From: Coriobacteriia bacterium
Lineage (GTDB): Bacteria; Actinomycetota; Coriobacteriia; Coriobacteriales; UBA8131
DNA: 64,000 bases
NCBI GenBank assembly: GCA_009776725.1
Contig: WRNE01000003.1
Location: 5-64,004, forward strand
Direction: 5' to 3'
Shown here: positions 42,842 through 52,513 of the stretch, in pieces
Layout of the letters: each line of letters starts with the position of its first letter
Numbering within the stretch: the stretch's first letter is position 1
Program-made: the position numbers and the translations under genes
Notes under the pieces: generated by a model
What the model was told of the DNA's origin: nothing
Database searches by the model: none
Seen by the model: the letters and a program-made list of their open reading frames with translations, nothing else

Positions 42842-44785
42842 ATGGATGCTCCCCGACGTGCTGGGCGAGGCCGTGGCTCGCGCCCTCTTACTGATGCTGA
42901 AAAAGAAAATGCCCCCAAGATCACTTGGCCCTTGTTAAAGCGGGTCTTTAGCTACTTGCTTCCCTACTGGCCAAGGCTCTTGCTGGTGGTCAGTTGCATC
43001 CTTGTGTCGTCTTGGTTGTCGATCCTGCCCTCTGTCCTGGTCGGCCGAATGGTTGACGAGGGGTTCATCGGTGGAAACCTAGACGTCTTGATTCGGTTGA
43101 TCGCCACCTCCTTTGGTGTTTTGATCTTGTCGAACCTGATCGGAGTCTTAGAGAGCTGGCTTAACACCTGGGTCGCCCAGCACATAACCTTCGATATGCG
43201 CAACAAGATGTTTGCCCATCTGTTGAACATGTCGCACCGTTTCTTCAGCTCTAGCCGGCAAGGCGAAGTCATCACTCGGATGACTTCTGACATAGGCAGC
43301 GTGCAATCGGTCATCTCGGGCACTTTGACTGGGCTTATCCAGAATATAGCGCTTGTGATACTGGCTGTCTTTGCTATGTACCAAAGGAACTGGATCTTGG
43401 CTACAGCCGGGGTCTTACTGGTCCCCTTCTTGATCCTGCCGACCAAGCAAGTCGGCAACAAGCGTTGGGACATCACATATCAGGCGCAGGCCAAAAGCGA
43501 CGAGATCAACCAGATACTGTCGGAGACGATGAGCGTCTCTGGGCAAATGCTGGTCAAGCTGTTCTCGCGGGAAAAGGCAGAGTATGCCAAGTACGAAAAA
43601 GCCAATGGGGAGATGATCGACTTAAATATCAAAGAGAGCATGGCGGGCAGATGGTTCAGGGCAAGCATGGGCACCTTGATGAGCTCCGGCCCATTGGTGA
43701 TCTACCTTGTAGGAGGCTTGCTGATGCTTCGATACGGCGCAGACGACCTCACTGTTGGAGACATCACGGTCATGGTTGCCTTGCTCGAGCGCCTGTACCG
43801 GCCGGTCAACATGCTCTTGAACATGCAAGTCGAGATAATCCGGTCCATGGCGCTCTTCACACGTATATTCGAGTATTACGACATGCCACTGGAAATCATC
43901 AATAAAGAGGATGCCCTGGTGCCTGCAAAGATGGTTGGCAGCCTTCAGTTCAAGGACGTCGGCTTTCACTACAGCCCAGAGACCCCTATTTTGGAGAACA
44001 TCGACTTTTCTGTGCAACAAGGCCGCTCGGTGGCTATTGTCGGCCCCTCCGGTGCCGGAAAATCAACGATCATCAACTTGATACCGCGGCTTTACGACGT
44101 AGTGACCGGCCAAGTCCTCTTGGACGGCATCGATGTCCGAGACCTTGACTTAGGCTGGCTGAGGTCGAATATCGGCCTAGTCACCCAAGACAGCTATCTC
44201 TTCAACGGGACCGTTAGGGAGAACCTGTTGTATGCCGCACCTAACGCCACTGAGGCTGACCTGGTCAAAGCCTGTAAAGACGCCAACATCCATGACTTTA
44301 TCATGTCCTTGCCGCTGGCCTATGACACTGAGGTCGGCAACCGGGGCATCAAGCTTTCCGGTGGGGAGCGCCAACGGATCTCCATTGCCCGGGTCATCCT
44401 AAAAGACCCCGGCATGGTGATACTGGACGAGGCGACCAGCTCTCTCGACTCCATCTCGGAGAGCTTGATCCAAGGGGCCATCGAGCCCTTGTTGAAAGGC
44501 AAGACCAGTCTGGTGATCGCCCACCGCCTGAGTACGATCATGGCCTGTGACGAGATCTTGGTTATTGACGAGGGACGGCTGGTCGAACGCGGCACCCATG
44601 AGGAGCTCTTGGCCAAGGGCGGAGTTTACTTAAAGCTCTACGAGACCCAGTTCAGAAGGGCAATCGAAGACGCCGAGCAGCGTTATTCGGAGAAGAACCT
44701 AAAAAAGCCGCAAGGTCCTGACGACTTAAGGCACCTAGATCCCGATAAGCGCCCGGCTAAAGTCCAAGGCGTCGAAAGGCTTTAG
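42842..44785 (+). CDS. ABC exporter, fused membrane and ATPase domains
   Basis: 647-residue half-transporter of the MsbA/LmrA/BmrA type, acting as a homodimer or with an unseen partner. Six membrane spans lie in residues ~35-330. The ATPase has Walker A VGPSGAGKSTI, signature LSGGERQRISIARVI, Walker B MVILDEATSSLDS, and H loop VIAHRLST. A charged C-terminal tail of ~40 residues is extra. It is coupled to marR and ends tail to tail with ftsY, overlapping it by 51 bp. Likely lipid or drug export. Confidence 0.93.
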   Translation: MDAPRRAGRGRGSRPLTDAEKENAPKITWPLLKRVFSYLLPYWPRLLLVVSCILVSSWLSILPSVLVGRMVDEGFIGGNLDVLIRLIATSFGVLILSNLIGVLESWLNTWVAQHITFDMRNKMFAHLLNMSHRFFSSSRQGEVITRMTSDIGSVQSVISGTLTGLIQNIALVILAVFAMYQRNWILATAGVLLVPFLILPTKQVGNKRWDITYQAQAKSDEINQILSETMSVSGQMLVKLFSREKAEYAKYEKANGEMIDLNIKESMAGRWFRASMGTLMSSGPLVIYLVGGLLMLRYGADDLTVGDITVMVALLERLYRPVNMLLNMQVEIIRSMALFTRIFEYYDMPLEIINKEDALVPAKMVGSLQFKDVGFHYSPETPILENIDFSVQQGRSVAIVGPSGAGKSTIINLIPRLYDVVTGQVLLDGIDVRDLDLGWLRSNIGLVTQDSYLFNGTVRENLLYAAPNATEADLVKACKDANIHDFIMSLPLAYDTEVGNRGIKLSGGERQRISIARVILKDPGMVILDEATSSLDSISESLIQGAIEPLLKGKTSLVIAHRLSTIMACDEILVIDEGRLVERGTHEELLAKGGVYLKLYETQFRRAIEDAEQRYSEKNLKKPQGPDDLRHLDPDKRPAKVQGVERL

Positions 44786-45667
44786 GTCGTCGATCCTCTC
44801 GCCAATGCCGACGCGCAGGATCGGCAGGCTGAGCTCGTGTGAGACAGCTACCGCGATGCCGCCTTTCGCTGTGCCGTCAAGCTTCGTGAGCACCACGCCG
44901 TCAAGGTCGAGGGCCTTGTTGAACTCACGGGCCTGCGACAGGCCGTTTTGCCCGGTAGTGGAATCGATCACCAGCACGGTGCGGACAGGCAGCGAGCCTC
45001 CTGCCCCCTTCCACTCGCTAGCTCGTTTGCGAGTGACATTGACCACCTTGGCCAGCTCGCGCATCAAGTCGTCAGAGGTATGCAGGCGGCCAGCGGTGTC
45101 GACCAAGACCAGGTCTGCCCCAGTCAGCTCGGCTTGTTTGACGACCTCGAAGGACACACTGGCCGGATCAGCCCCCCGCTCGCGTTTCACCACTTGGACA
45201 CCGGCCCGCTCGGCCCAGACATCGAGTTGCTCGATAGCTGCCGCCCGAAACGTGTCGGCACTGCCCAACAAGACCTTGCGCCCGGCATCGGACCCGGCTT
45301 TGGCCAACTTGCCGACCGTCGTGGTCTTCCCTGAGCCGTTTATCCCCACGAACAGAAGGCAGACAGGGACTAGGTCGATGGGGTCAGGGTCTGCTTCTGT
45401 GAACTGGGCAGCTATTGTTGCTGCCAGCCGCTCCATCACGGCATTTGCGTCTGGCAGGGCCAAACGCCGGGCAGACTCTTCTAGCTGGTCGACAATATCT
45501 AGGGTGGCCGGGCCTCCGAAATCGGCAAGGATCAACGTCTCTTCCAGGTCCTGCCAAAAAGACTCATCGAGCTCGGGGCCCCGGTCAAAAATCACGTTCA
45601 GCTGTTCGGTGATCACATTGCGCGTGCGCGCCAGGCCCTCTTTGAATCTTTCAAATAAACTTGCCAT
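44735..45667 (-). CDS. ftsY: SRP receptor FtsY
   Basis: Membrane-associated SRP receptor GTPase, 310 residues. It lacks the long acidic A domain of E. coli FtsY and starts with a short amphipathic helix (MASLFERFKEGLARTR). G-domain motifs: FVGINGSGKTTTVGKLA, GSADTFRAAAIEQL, LVDTAGRLHT, TKLDGTAKGG. It follows smc by 21 bp, the standard smc-ftsY order. Its last 51 bp overlap the 3' end of the opposing ABC exporter gene. Confidence 0.97.
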   Translation of the reverse strand: MASLFERFKEGLARTRNVITEQLNVIFDRGPELDESFWQDLEETLILADFGGPATLDIVDQLEESARRLALPDANAVMERLAATIAAQFTEADPDPIDLVPVCLLFVGINGSGKTTTVGKLAKAGSDAGRKVLLGSADTFRAAAIEQLDVWAERAGVQVVKRERGADPASVSFEVVKQAELTGADLVLVDTAGRLHTSDDLMRELAKVVNVTRKRASEWKGAGGSLPVRTVLVIDSTTGQNGLSQAREFNKALDLDGVVLTKLDGTAKGGIAVAVSHELSLPILRVGIGERIDDLKPFDALDFSRALIGI

Positions 45668-45688
45668 ACGGTCTTCTCCCCATATGTA

Positions 45689-48600
45689 TTAGTCTTTGGA
45701 GCTGGCTTCGTCGCCAGCATAGCGAAGCGCCTGGTCAAGACGCTGGCTGATCAGCCTGGACACGCCGGCGGCCTGCATGGTGACCCCGTACAGCATGTCG
45801 GCCGACTCCATTGTACGGCGCTGATGGGTCACTAGGATCAGCTGGGTGCTCTCGCGCAAAGTGTCGAAATAAGCAATCAGGCGCTGTAGGTTGATGTCAT
45901 CGAGCGCGGCATCGACCTCGTCTAGGATGTAGAAAGGGGCCTTGCGGATGCGGTAGACCGCAAAGAGCAGCGCAATCGCCGTCAAGGCCTTCTCTCCCCC
46001 GCTCATCAACGAGAGCTTGGTGATCCGCTTGCCTTTCGGCTGGGCCGAGACTTCGACCCCGCTCAGCTCTGGGGACTCTCCTTCGGTCAGCAGCAATTGC
46101 CCAAAGCCGCCGGGGAACAATATGGAGAAGACCTCTTGAAAGTTGCGGTTCACCTGCTCGAAGGTCTCCAAGAAAAGGTTGCGCATTTTGCGGTCCAATG
46201 CCCGCTCGATGCGTGCCAGTGCCTTCCTGGCCTCACTGAGGTCCTCGATTTGCGCCAAAACAAAGTCCCGGCGTGCCCGCAAGGCCTCGAACTCCTCGGC
46301 CGCCACTTGGTTGACGGCGCCCATAGTCGAGAGCTTTCGGCGTATTTGACTAGCTTTATCAATTGCTAGTTGCCGGTCTGATGGAGGCGGGGCCTCTAAA
46401 GCGAGCTCGAGCGGCGTGTTGTTCTCTACGACTATCCGGTTGATAGCGTGCTCGACCTCGTTTTCCATACGCGCCTTCTCGATGCGGATCTCGGTCAGGC
46501 GGTCGTTGATAGCCGCCAGATCGCCACGCACCCCCTCTACGGCCTGCGCCGCTTCGTCAATGACGTCGCGCAGGTTCTTGGAATCGCTTTGCTCTAGCTG
46601 GGCCTGGTCGCGCAAGCGTTCTGCCCAGGTGCTGGCTCCAGCATGCAGCTGCTCGTAGATCTCATACAAGGGGCTCGTCCGCTTAGCTGTGAGGTCAAGC
46701 GCTTTTTCGGTTGCGCTCAAAGCCTCCTGGCTTTGTTCGAGCTCGGTGATCTCATGCTCCAGGGCCGCATGCCGAGAGCTTAGGTACCCAGCACTGCCCG
46801 AGGCCGATTCCAGGCGGAGCTTGCATTCAGACAGACGCTCGGCGATGGCTGCACGCTCCTCGTTGCATCGGGCAAGGACGATCTCTGCCGCTGCTACCTG
46901 GTCTTGCGTCAGGATTATCGAGTCGTTTAAGTCAGCGATGCGCTCGTTTAGCTCGCTGATCATCGGCTCTGAGGTCAGGCGGCGCATATGGATGTCCTGC
47001 AGGCGGCGCTCGTTGCCTTCCTTTTTAAAGAGCAGCTGGGTCAGCGACTCTTCGATGCGGCCCAGGTCCTCGCGCGTGGCATCGGCATCGCCTGTGAGCT
47101 TGGCTATTCGTTTCGCGCTTTCGAAGTCCTCCGTCTGGGCCTCGACCAAGACCTTCTCCGCCTTGGAAAGCTCTAGCTCGGCATCGCCTAACGCGTCGGT
47201 CGTGGTTATTTGTTCGGCACCTAGATTGTCCATTCGCCGGCGCCTCTCCAGCACGCTGTCGACATCGGCGATCTGGATGCCGACGGTCAGCTTGCCGTTT
47301 GGCCAGGCCACTGCTCCCTGCGGGGTCACGAAACGTACGCCTGCCCTGTCGCGGATCTGGTTCTTCTGGGCCTCGGCGATCGACTCGACCAGGTAGACGT
47401 CGCCTAACAAGGCCTCAATTGCCTCCGCCTGTTCGGCTGGATAGTCAAGCAAGTCGATCAGCCGGTTCCCTCGAGGCGATAGGCGGGGGCTGGCAAAATG
47501 AAGGCCCAGCGGCATCAAAGCCAGCTCCCCGCCTTGGCTTTCAAACTCCAGCAGGGCCTCTGCTATCAAACGGGCAGCATTGCTGTCTTCCACTAAAAGG
47601 ATGTAAAGGTCTGCTCCCAACAGGCGTTCGACCAGAGTCTCAGCTTGGACGGTATCCATCCCGAAAGGCAGCTCGGCGCCTTCCCGGACAGTCAGTGACT
47701 CGGAGAGCCGGCCGATGATCCCGGTAAACCGCTCGCTGTTCTCCCGAACCCAGGTAAGGGCGGGGCTGGCAGCCTCAAACGCCCGGTCGATCTCTTCTAG
47801 GACACGCATCTCGGCCTGGATAGACATCAGCTTGTCACGCTCTTCGCTTAAGCTTGTCCGCCGGTCGTCGAGCAAGCGGACGCGCTTGTCGACCTCGGCC
47901 TTCGTCTGGTTGGCCAGGGCTTGCTCAGCTGCCAGGCGCTGCTCGAAGTCATCGAGGCGTTGTCGCCTTTCCACCAGCATCGCCTGGGTGCCGACAATAT
48001 CGGCTTCCAGTTGCTTGGCCTGGTCGTCGATCAGGCCTTGCTCGATCTCCAGCGAGCCTAACGACTCCAAGGCTTTGGTCAAGCTGAGGCTCGCCGTGTC
48101 CAAGGCAGTGTTTTTAGACCTTAGGCTGGAGAAGGCCTTGTCGTGCTCTTCCTCGGCTTGTCGAAGGTTCTTGATGGCTGCCTCTGACGCCCTGGCCAGC
48201 TCGGAGTACTCGCTGTTCAATGCGCGGTTGACGGCCAGCCCCTCGGCCAAGCGCTCGGATAGGTCTGCATACTCTATCCGGGCACCGCTCAGGCGGCTGA
48301 TCAAAGAGTAGCGGGTGGCCCGAAGGTCTGACAAGCGGTCGACGAGGTTCTTGCCTTTCTCCTCCAAAACCAGCATCCCGGAGCTGAGGCGCTGGATGAT
48401 CGACTGACAGCGGATCCGCTGCTCGTTTAGGTCCCCGACGAACAGGCCTTTCTCCTCCAAGGCCCGCTGCCTGCGCGCCAGCTCGGCTTCCCGCTCGTTT
48501 AAACGGTAATGGGCGAGCTCTGCCTCGACTTGGACCTCGCGCTCCCTTTTGTCGAGAATGTTCCAATCAGACCGGAGGTTCCTCAGGTCGTCGACTGCCA

Positions 48601-49285
48601 AGGAAAGGTCCAAGGACTTCAGCTCTTCGTTAAGCGACTGGTACTGCTCGGCCCGGGCGGCTTGGCGTTCCAAAGGCTTGAGCTGGCTTTCGATGATTCG
48701 GACCAGGTCCATCACCCGGGTAAGCGTGGCATCCATGGCCATCAGCTTCCGTGATGCCCGCTCTTTGCGGCGCTTGTGCTTTAGGATCCCGGCTGCCTCC
48801 TCGACCAAGGCCCGCCGGTCTTCAGGCTTGGAGTCCAAGACGGCAGTCAGGTTGCCCTGCCCGATAATCGAATGGGCGCCCTGCCCCAGCCCTGAATCGA
48901 AGAGGATGTCGATGATGTCCATGCGGCGGCAAGGAGCCCCGTTTATCGAATACTCGCTTTCGCCATTACGGTACATGCGCCGGGCAATCGCCACCTGGTC
49001 GAACTCGATCGGCAAAGTCCCGTCGGAGTTGTCCAAGACCAACTCGACCTCGGCCACCCCGACCGGCTCACGCGCGCTCGAGCCGGAGAAGATAAGCTCC
49101 TCCATGGCTTGGACCCGCAAGTTGGTGACCCGCTGTTCACCCAATGCCCAAAGCACTGCTTCTGAGATATTCGACTTGCCTGCCCCGTTCGGGCCGACGA
49201 TAGCAGCCATACCGGCTTCGAAGTTTACAACCGTGCGGTCGGCAAACGATTTGAACCCTCTGATAGTCAAGCTTTTTAAATGCAC
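45689..49285 (-). CDS. smc: Chromosome segregation ATPase SMC
   Basis: 1198 residues, full length. The N-terminal head has Walker A VGPNGAGKSNISEAVLWALG. Two long coiled coils flank a hinge at ~505-690 that includes LLGDVYLVESIAEA. The C-terminal head has the signature LSLMSGGEKALTAIALLFA and Walker B FYILDEVDAALDD. It works with ScpA and ScpB, encoded at 1.07-2.67 kb. It lies in rnc-smc-ftsY order, 180 bp behind rnc. Confidence 0.98.
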   Translation of the reverse strand: MHLKSLTIRGFKSFADRTVVNFEAGMAAIVGPNGAGKSNISEAVLWALGEQRVTNLRVQAMEELIFSGSSAREPVGVAEVELVLDNSDGTLPIEFDQVAIARRMYRNGESEYSINGAPCRRMDIIDILFDSGLGQGAHSIIGQGNLTAVLDSKPEDRRALVEEAAGILKHKRRKERASRKLMAMDATLTRVMDLVRIIESQLKPLERQAARAEQYQSLNEELKSLDLSLAVDDLRNLRSDWNILDKREREVQVEAELAHYRLNEREAELARRQRALEEKGLFVGDLNEQRIRCQSIIQRLSSGMLVLEEKGKNLVDRLSDLRATRYSLISRLSGARIEYADLSERLAEGLAVNRALNSEYSELARASEAAIKNLRQAEEEHDKAFSSLRSKNTALDTASLSLTKALESLGSLEIEQGLIDDQAKQLEADIVGTQAMLVERRQRLDDFEQRLAAEQALANQTKAEVDKRVRLLDDRRTSLSEERDKLMSIQAEMRVLEEIDRAFEAASPALTWVRENSERFTGIIGRLSESLTVREGAELPFGMDTVQAETLVERLLGADLYILLVEDSNAARLIAEALLEFESQGGELALMPLGLHFASPRLSPRGNRLIDLLDYPAEQAEAIEALLGDVYLVESIAEAQKNQIRDRAGVRFVTPQGAVAWPNGKLTVGIQIADVDSVLERRRRMDNLGAEQITTTDALGDAELELSKAEKVLVEAQTEDFESAKRIAKLTGDADATREDLGRIEESLTQLLFKKEGNERRLQDIHMRRLTSEPMISELNERIADLNDSIILTQDQVAAAEIVLARCNEERAAIAERLSECKLRLESASGSAGYLSSRHAALEHEITELEQSQEALSATEKALDLTAKRTSPLYEIYEQLHAGASTWAERLRDQAQLEQSDSKNLRDVIDEAAQAVEGVRGDLAAINDRLTEIRIEKARMENEVEHAINRIVVENNTPLELALEAPPPSDRQLAIDKASQIRRKLSTMGAVNQVAAEEFEALRARRDFVLAQIEDLSEARKALARIERALDRKMRNLFLETFEQVNRNFQEVFSILFPGGFGQLLLTEGESPELSGVEVSAQPKGKRITKLSLMSGGEKALTAIALLFAVYRIRKAPFYILDEVDAALDDINLQRLIAYFDTLRESTQLILVTHQRRTMESADMLYGVTMQAAGVSRLISQRLDQALRYAGDEASSKD

Positions 49286-49465
49286 ACAAAGCCTTTCATG
49301 CTTTTCGAAAACGGTCTGAGGCCCGATGCAGCCCTAGTCATTGCTCGGGCTATAATCATACCTTATGACAGGCTGGTCTTTTCAGGTGGAGAAGACCACG
49401 TTTTTGCCTAATGAGGATGCCTGCCAGGCTTTTTAGCAGGGGCACGGCCCTCTAGGCTGCTCCAG

Positions 49466-50179
49466 CTATGTCTCCTTTAACTGCTCTAATGCAAGCAAAG
49501 CAGCTGCAACCTCCGCCTCCTTTATGGAATGGCCCTGGCCCTCGGCCAGTGCCTTGCCTTCTGCGACGACCCTTGCTGTAAACAAGCGGTCATGCGCCGG
49601 CCCGACTGCCGCCACCAGCTCGTACCTTGGAGTTATTTGCTGCACTTGAAGCAGCTCTTGGAGCAGGGACTTCGGGTTTTCAGGCCTGTTAGCCAACTCC
49701 GGCAGGATAGCATCGCTTAAAGTAACGCTCAGCCATCTGCGCGCCGACTCAAAGCCGCCATCCAGTACGAGGGCTGCAATCAATGCCTCGAAGACGTTTT
49801 CCAGGGCAGAGTGCAGGCCCCGTTTCCCGGTTCCCCGCTCGGCTGACCCAAAAACGATCAAGTCGGCCAGGCCTATCTCGTCAGCCTTGGCCGAAAGGGT
49901 TTCTCCAGACACTAAAGCGATCTTCATGCGCGTCATCCCCCCTTCGTCCAAGTCGGGAAAGTCACGGTAGAGCATCTCTGATATGATCGCCCCGAGGTAT
50001 GCATCGCCTAAGAACTCCAGGCGCTCATAGGACTCGGTGAAGACCGGGTCTTCTAGCGCAGAGGGATGGGTGATGGCTTGGAGGGCCAGGTTCCGGTCGT
50101 TAAACTTGTGCTGTAGCAGCTCTTCGATGGCGTCGATCCTACTCGACACCCAGTCTGGGATTTTCGTTGGCTCATTCAA
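49466..50179 (-). CDS. rnc: Ribonuclease III
   Basis: Double-strand RNA endonuclease for rRNA and mRNA processing, 237 residues. The catalytic signature is ERLEFLGDAYLGAIISEML, with Tyr where Val is usual; the downstream acidic residues are in ENVFEALIAALVLDGG. A dsRNA-binding domain follows from ~residue 165 (NPKSLLQELLQ, then the GHSIKEAEVAAA-type C-terminal helix). It overlaps the plsX stop as ATGA. Confidence 0.96.
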   Translation of the reverse strand: MNEPTKIPDWVSSRIDAIEELLQHKFNDRNLALQAITHPSALEDPVFTESYERLEFLGDAYLGAIISEMLYRDFPDLDEGGMTRMKIALVSGETLSAKADEIGLADLIVFGSAERGTGKRGLHSALENVFEALIAALVLDGGFESARRWLSVTLSDAILPELANRPENPKSLLQELLQVQQITPRYELVAAVGPAHDRLFTARVVAEGKALAEGQGHSIKEAEVAAALLALEQLKET

Positions 50180-51159
50180 ATTGCCACCGCCTTAGCAATT
50201 ACTTCGGTAAGGCCGTTCAAAGCAGCTTTATGGGTAGCCAAGACACCGTTGGCAATGGCTTTTGGTGACGATGAGCCATGCCCGATAAAGCAACTGGCTG
50301 ACACTCCCAGCAAAGGGGCCCCGCCTACCTCGTCGGCAGAGAGCTTCTTGAGCAGGCCTGCCAAGCCTGCCACAACGCCTGCTTTTTCACTTTCGTTTTC
50401 CAAGTTTTCGTTTAGCACTTGGTAAAAGCTCTGAAAAAGCAGCGCAACGGTGCCCTCGATGGTTTTTAGGACAATATTGCCGCTAAACCCGTCGGTGACG
50501 ATAACGTCGAATTCGCCTGAGAGTATTTCCGTGCCCTCGACATTGCCGACAAAACCGGGCAGCTCCTTGCTCATCAGCTGGTAGGCGGCCTGGGCCAGCT
50601 CACTGCCTTTGGAGGGCTCTTCGCCGATGTTTAACAAAGCCACTCGGGGCTTTTCAAGCCCCCAAGCCGTTTTAGCATAGGCCTCGCCCATTTGCCCGAA
50701 CTGTAGAAGGTATTCGGCTTTAACGTCGGCATTGGCCCCAGAGTCGCCCAAGACGACATAGGTGTCCTTCGCTGTTGGTAATAGCGTGGCAACCATCGGC
50801 CGGGCGATGCCTTTGATCCTGCCGATGACCAAGGTAGCTGCAGTCATCGTAGCCCCGGTCGACCCGGCAGAGAACAAGCCGTCCGCCTCGCCATCGGCGA
50901 CCAGCCGACAGCCAACGACGATCGACGAGTCCTTTTTTGCCCGAACGGCATTGGCCGGATGGTCGCTCATGCTTATCGTCTCAGTAGTCACAACCGCCGT
51001 CGCCCGGCCGGAATATTCATGCGTTATCGGGACTATGGCCTCTGCGTCCCCTGTCAAGACCACTTCAAGTCGGTCGTCCATATCCAAAGCCAGCCGCACG
51101 CCATCGATTACGGCTGCCGGCGCATTGTCCCCTCCCATTGCATCTACCACAATCTTCAA
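50176..51159 (-). CDS. plsX: Phosphate acyltransferase PlsX
   Basis: Converts acyl-ACP to acyl phosphate for phospholipid synthesis. 327 residues. Signatures are VVDAMGGDNAPAAVIDGV at the start, the FSAGSTGATMTAA loop, and VTDGFSGNIVLKTIEG. LLGVSASCFIGHGSSSPKAI is the C-terminal conserved block. The gene couples to rnc by a 4 bp overlap and lies 119 bp behind rpmF with a terminator between, so transcription must read through that terminator or start from a promoter I could not identify. Confidence 0.96.
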   Translation of the reverse strand: MKIVVDAMGGDNAPAAVIDGVRLALDMDDRLEVVLTGDAEAIVPITHEYSGRATAVVTTETISMSDHPANAVRAKKDSSIVVGCRLVADGEADGLFSAGSTGATMTAATLVIGRIKGIARPMVATLLPTAKDTYVVLGDSGANADVKAEYLLQFGQMGEAYAKTAWGLEKPRVALLNIGEEPSKGSELAQAAYQLMSKELPGFVGNVEGTEILSGEFDVIVTDGFSGNIVLKTIEGTVALLFQSFYQVLNENLENESEKAGVVAGLAGLLKKLSADEVGGAPLLGVSASCFIGHGSSSPKAIANGVLATHKAALNGLTEVIAKAVAI

Positions 51160-51194
51160 AACAGCTCCTTAGCTCGCAATACACTGATACTAAA

Positions 51195-51222
51195 AAAGAG
51201 CACCTAGGGCTAGGCACTCTTT
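51195..51222 (-). terminator. Intrinsic terminator between rpmF and plsX
   Basis: Stem AAAGAGTGCC/GGTGCTCTTT with two G-U wobbles around an 8 nt loop, followed on the minus strand by a run of T (51192-51197). It probably sets a high rpmF to plsX ratio. Confidence 0.65.
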
Positions 51223-51278
51223 AAGACTCACCATCGATAAACAAACAAAAGCCTGAACTTACACCTGATCAAAGAGCA

Positions 51279-51458
51279 CTAATCTGTGATTATTACCTCA
51301 CGGCCTTTGTATGTCCCACAGTTGCTGCAGACAAAATGCGGCAGCTTTGCCTCGCCGCATTGCGGGCAAACGGCCCTCGGCGCTGCCATCAAGCGGGAGT
51401 TCGAGCTACGGCGGGAATGTATTTTAGCCCGCCCTTTCTTTCTCTTTGGTACTGCCAT
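51279..51458 (-). CDS. rpmF: 50S ribosomal protein L32
   Basis: 59 residues, found by reading the minus strand directly: it opens MAVPKRKKGRAKIHSRRSS and ends KGREVIITD. The zinc ribbon is CPQC...CSNC, the four-cysteine form of L32. AGGAAGG precedes the ATG. Its own promoter lies at 51503-51531. The rpmF-plsX order is widespread. A frame on the opposite strand over the same bases is spurious. Confidence 0.97.
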   Translation of the reverse strand: MAVPKRKKGRAKIHSRRSSNSRLMAAPRAVCPQCGEAKLPHFVCSNCGTYKGREVIITD

Positions 51459-51502
51459 CGTTCTTCCTTCCTCTGGCGACCTCTTCGCCAGCAGGCTTGA
51501 TA

Positions 51503-51531
51503 TCTATAAGCAATCCAGGCAAACTTGTAAA
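51503..51531 (-). promoter_or_regulatory. SigA-type promoter of rpmF
   Basis: On the minus strand, TTTACA (51526-51531) and TATAGA (51503-51508) are separated by 17 bp, with the -10 box 44 bp before the rpmF ATG. Confidence 0.65.
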
Positions 51532-51594
51532 GTTCCTAAAAAAGACGCGATTGGGTATTTTAACACGAGCTTTACTATTTGTGGAGTAAAAAAC

Positions 51595-52512
51595 TCATGC
51601 TCGGGGGTGTGCCTGTTGGTGCGTTGCCTTTAAATGGGCTATCGACAAGTGGGTATAGATCTGGGTCGTCTCCAGGCTGGTATGGCCCAGCAGCTCTTGG
51701 ACCGAGCGCAGGTCTGCTCCCCCCTCGATAAGGTCTGTGGCGAAATTATGCCGGATGGTATGGGGCGTTACTGAGGCATCCAGCCCAGCTGCCCTTTTTC
51801 GTGTGGAGAAGACCTTGCGCAGGCTGTCTGCCGACATCGGCTTGCCTCGGCTGGAGAGAAACAGGGCATCAGGCAGTGAAAAGCGGTTGCCAGCCAGGCC
51901 TGCTGCCTTGTTTTTTTGCACCAGCTCTGCCCTGGCCATGTCCAAATAGTCGGTTATTCTTTGGACAGCCAGGCGGTGTAGGGGGACAATACGCTCTTTT
52001 GAGCCCTTGCCCATCAGCCTGAGCTGCCGCTTTGACTGGTCAAGGTCTTGGAGGCGGATTGCTGCAACCTCGGAGATGCGTGCGCCGCTGGCATAGAGCA
52101 GCTCCAAGAAAGCCTTGTCGCGCAGATCGATGGCAGTGGTACCGGTAATGGAGTCAAGCAGGTTGTCCAGGTCGCTCTTTTTAACTGTCTTCGGCAGCCT
52201 TTTGGCTTGCTTGAGGCTATTGACCACAGTCAAAGGGTCGGCCGGCAGGATCCCGCAAGCTGTCAAGTAGGCATAAAACGTCTTGATTGCCGAAAGCTTC
52301 CGGTTGATCGTACGCCGCTTGTATTTTGCCTGGTCTAAGGCTTGGAGGTATGAGCGCACACTACGGTGGTTGACGTCATCAAAGCTCAAGCCTTGTCCGT
52401 CGCACCAGGCTTGGAAGGCCTTCAAGTCGATCGAATAAGCACGTACCGTATGGTCAGACAAGCGCCTTTCATAGCGAAGGCTGTCCAGGTATCCGTCAAT
52501 CAGCGAGTCCAA
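51595..52512 (-). CDS. xerC: Tyrosine recombinase XerC-like
   Basis: 305-residue tyrosine recombinase. The SAM-like N-terminal domain (YLDSLRYERRLSDHTVRAYSIDLKAF) is followed by the catalytic domain: Arg in ASGARISEVAAI, Lys in GKGSKERIVPL, His/Arg in TPHTIRHNFATDL, His in LLGHTSLETTQIY, and the nucleophile Tyr in IYTHL. Position beside trmFO matches the Bacillus codV/xerC locus, so chromosome dimer resolution is the likely role rather than phage integration. No attachment-site-like repeats flank it. Confidence 0.92.
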   Translation of the reverse strand: MDSLIDGYLDSLRYERRLSDHTVRAYSIDLKAFQAWCDGQGLSFDDVNHRSVRSYLQALDQAKYKRRTINRKLSAIKTFYAYLTACGILPADPLTVVNSLKQAKRLPKTVKKSDLDNLLDSITGTTAIDLRDKAFLELLYASGARISEVAAIRLQDLDQSKRQLRLMGKGSKERIVPLHRLAVQRITDYLDMARAELVQKNKAAGLAGNRFSLPDALFLSSRGKPMSADSLRKVFSTRKRAAGLDASVTPHTIRHNFATDLIEGGADLRSVQELLGHTSLETTQIYTHLSIAHLKATHQQAHPRA

Positions 52513-52513
52513 C

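Noticed and set aside
44805-45692. 295-codon plus-strand frame
   Set aside because: Antisense to ftsY, with biased low-complexity composition and no domain.
48549-49319. 256-codon plus-strand frame, Ser/Arg rich
   Set aside because: It lies wholly antisense to the SMC head domain, and its composition reflects the complementary codons.
51286-51633. 115-codon plus-strand frame over the L32 region
   Set aside because: It is the opposite strand of rpmF, whose protein is unmistakable, and it has no family similarity.
51595-52512. Tyrosine recombinase as a mobile-element integrase
   Set aside because: Housekeeping position beside trmFO and dprA, no flanking tRNA or direct repeats, no phage or plasmid genes.
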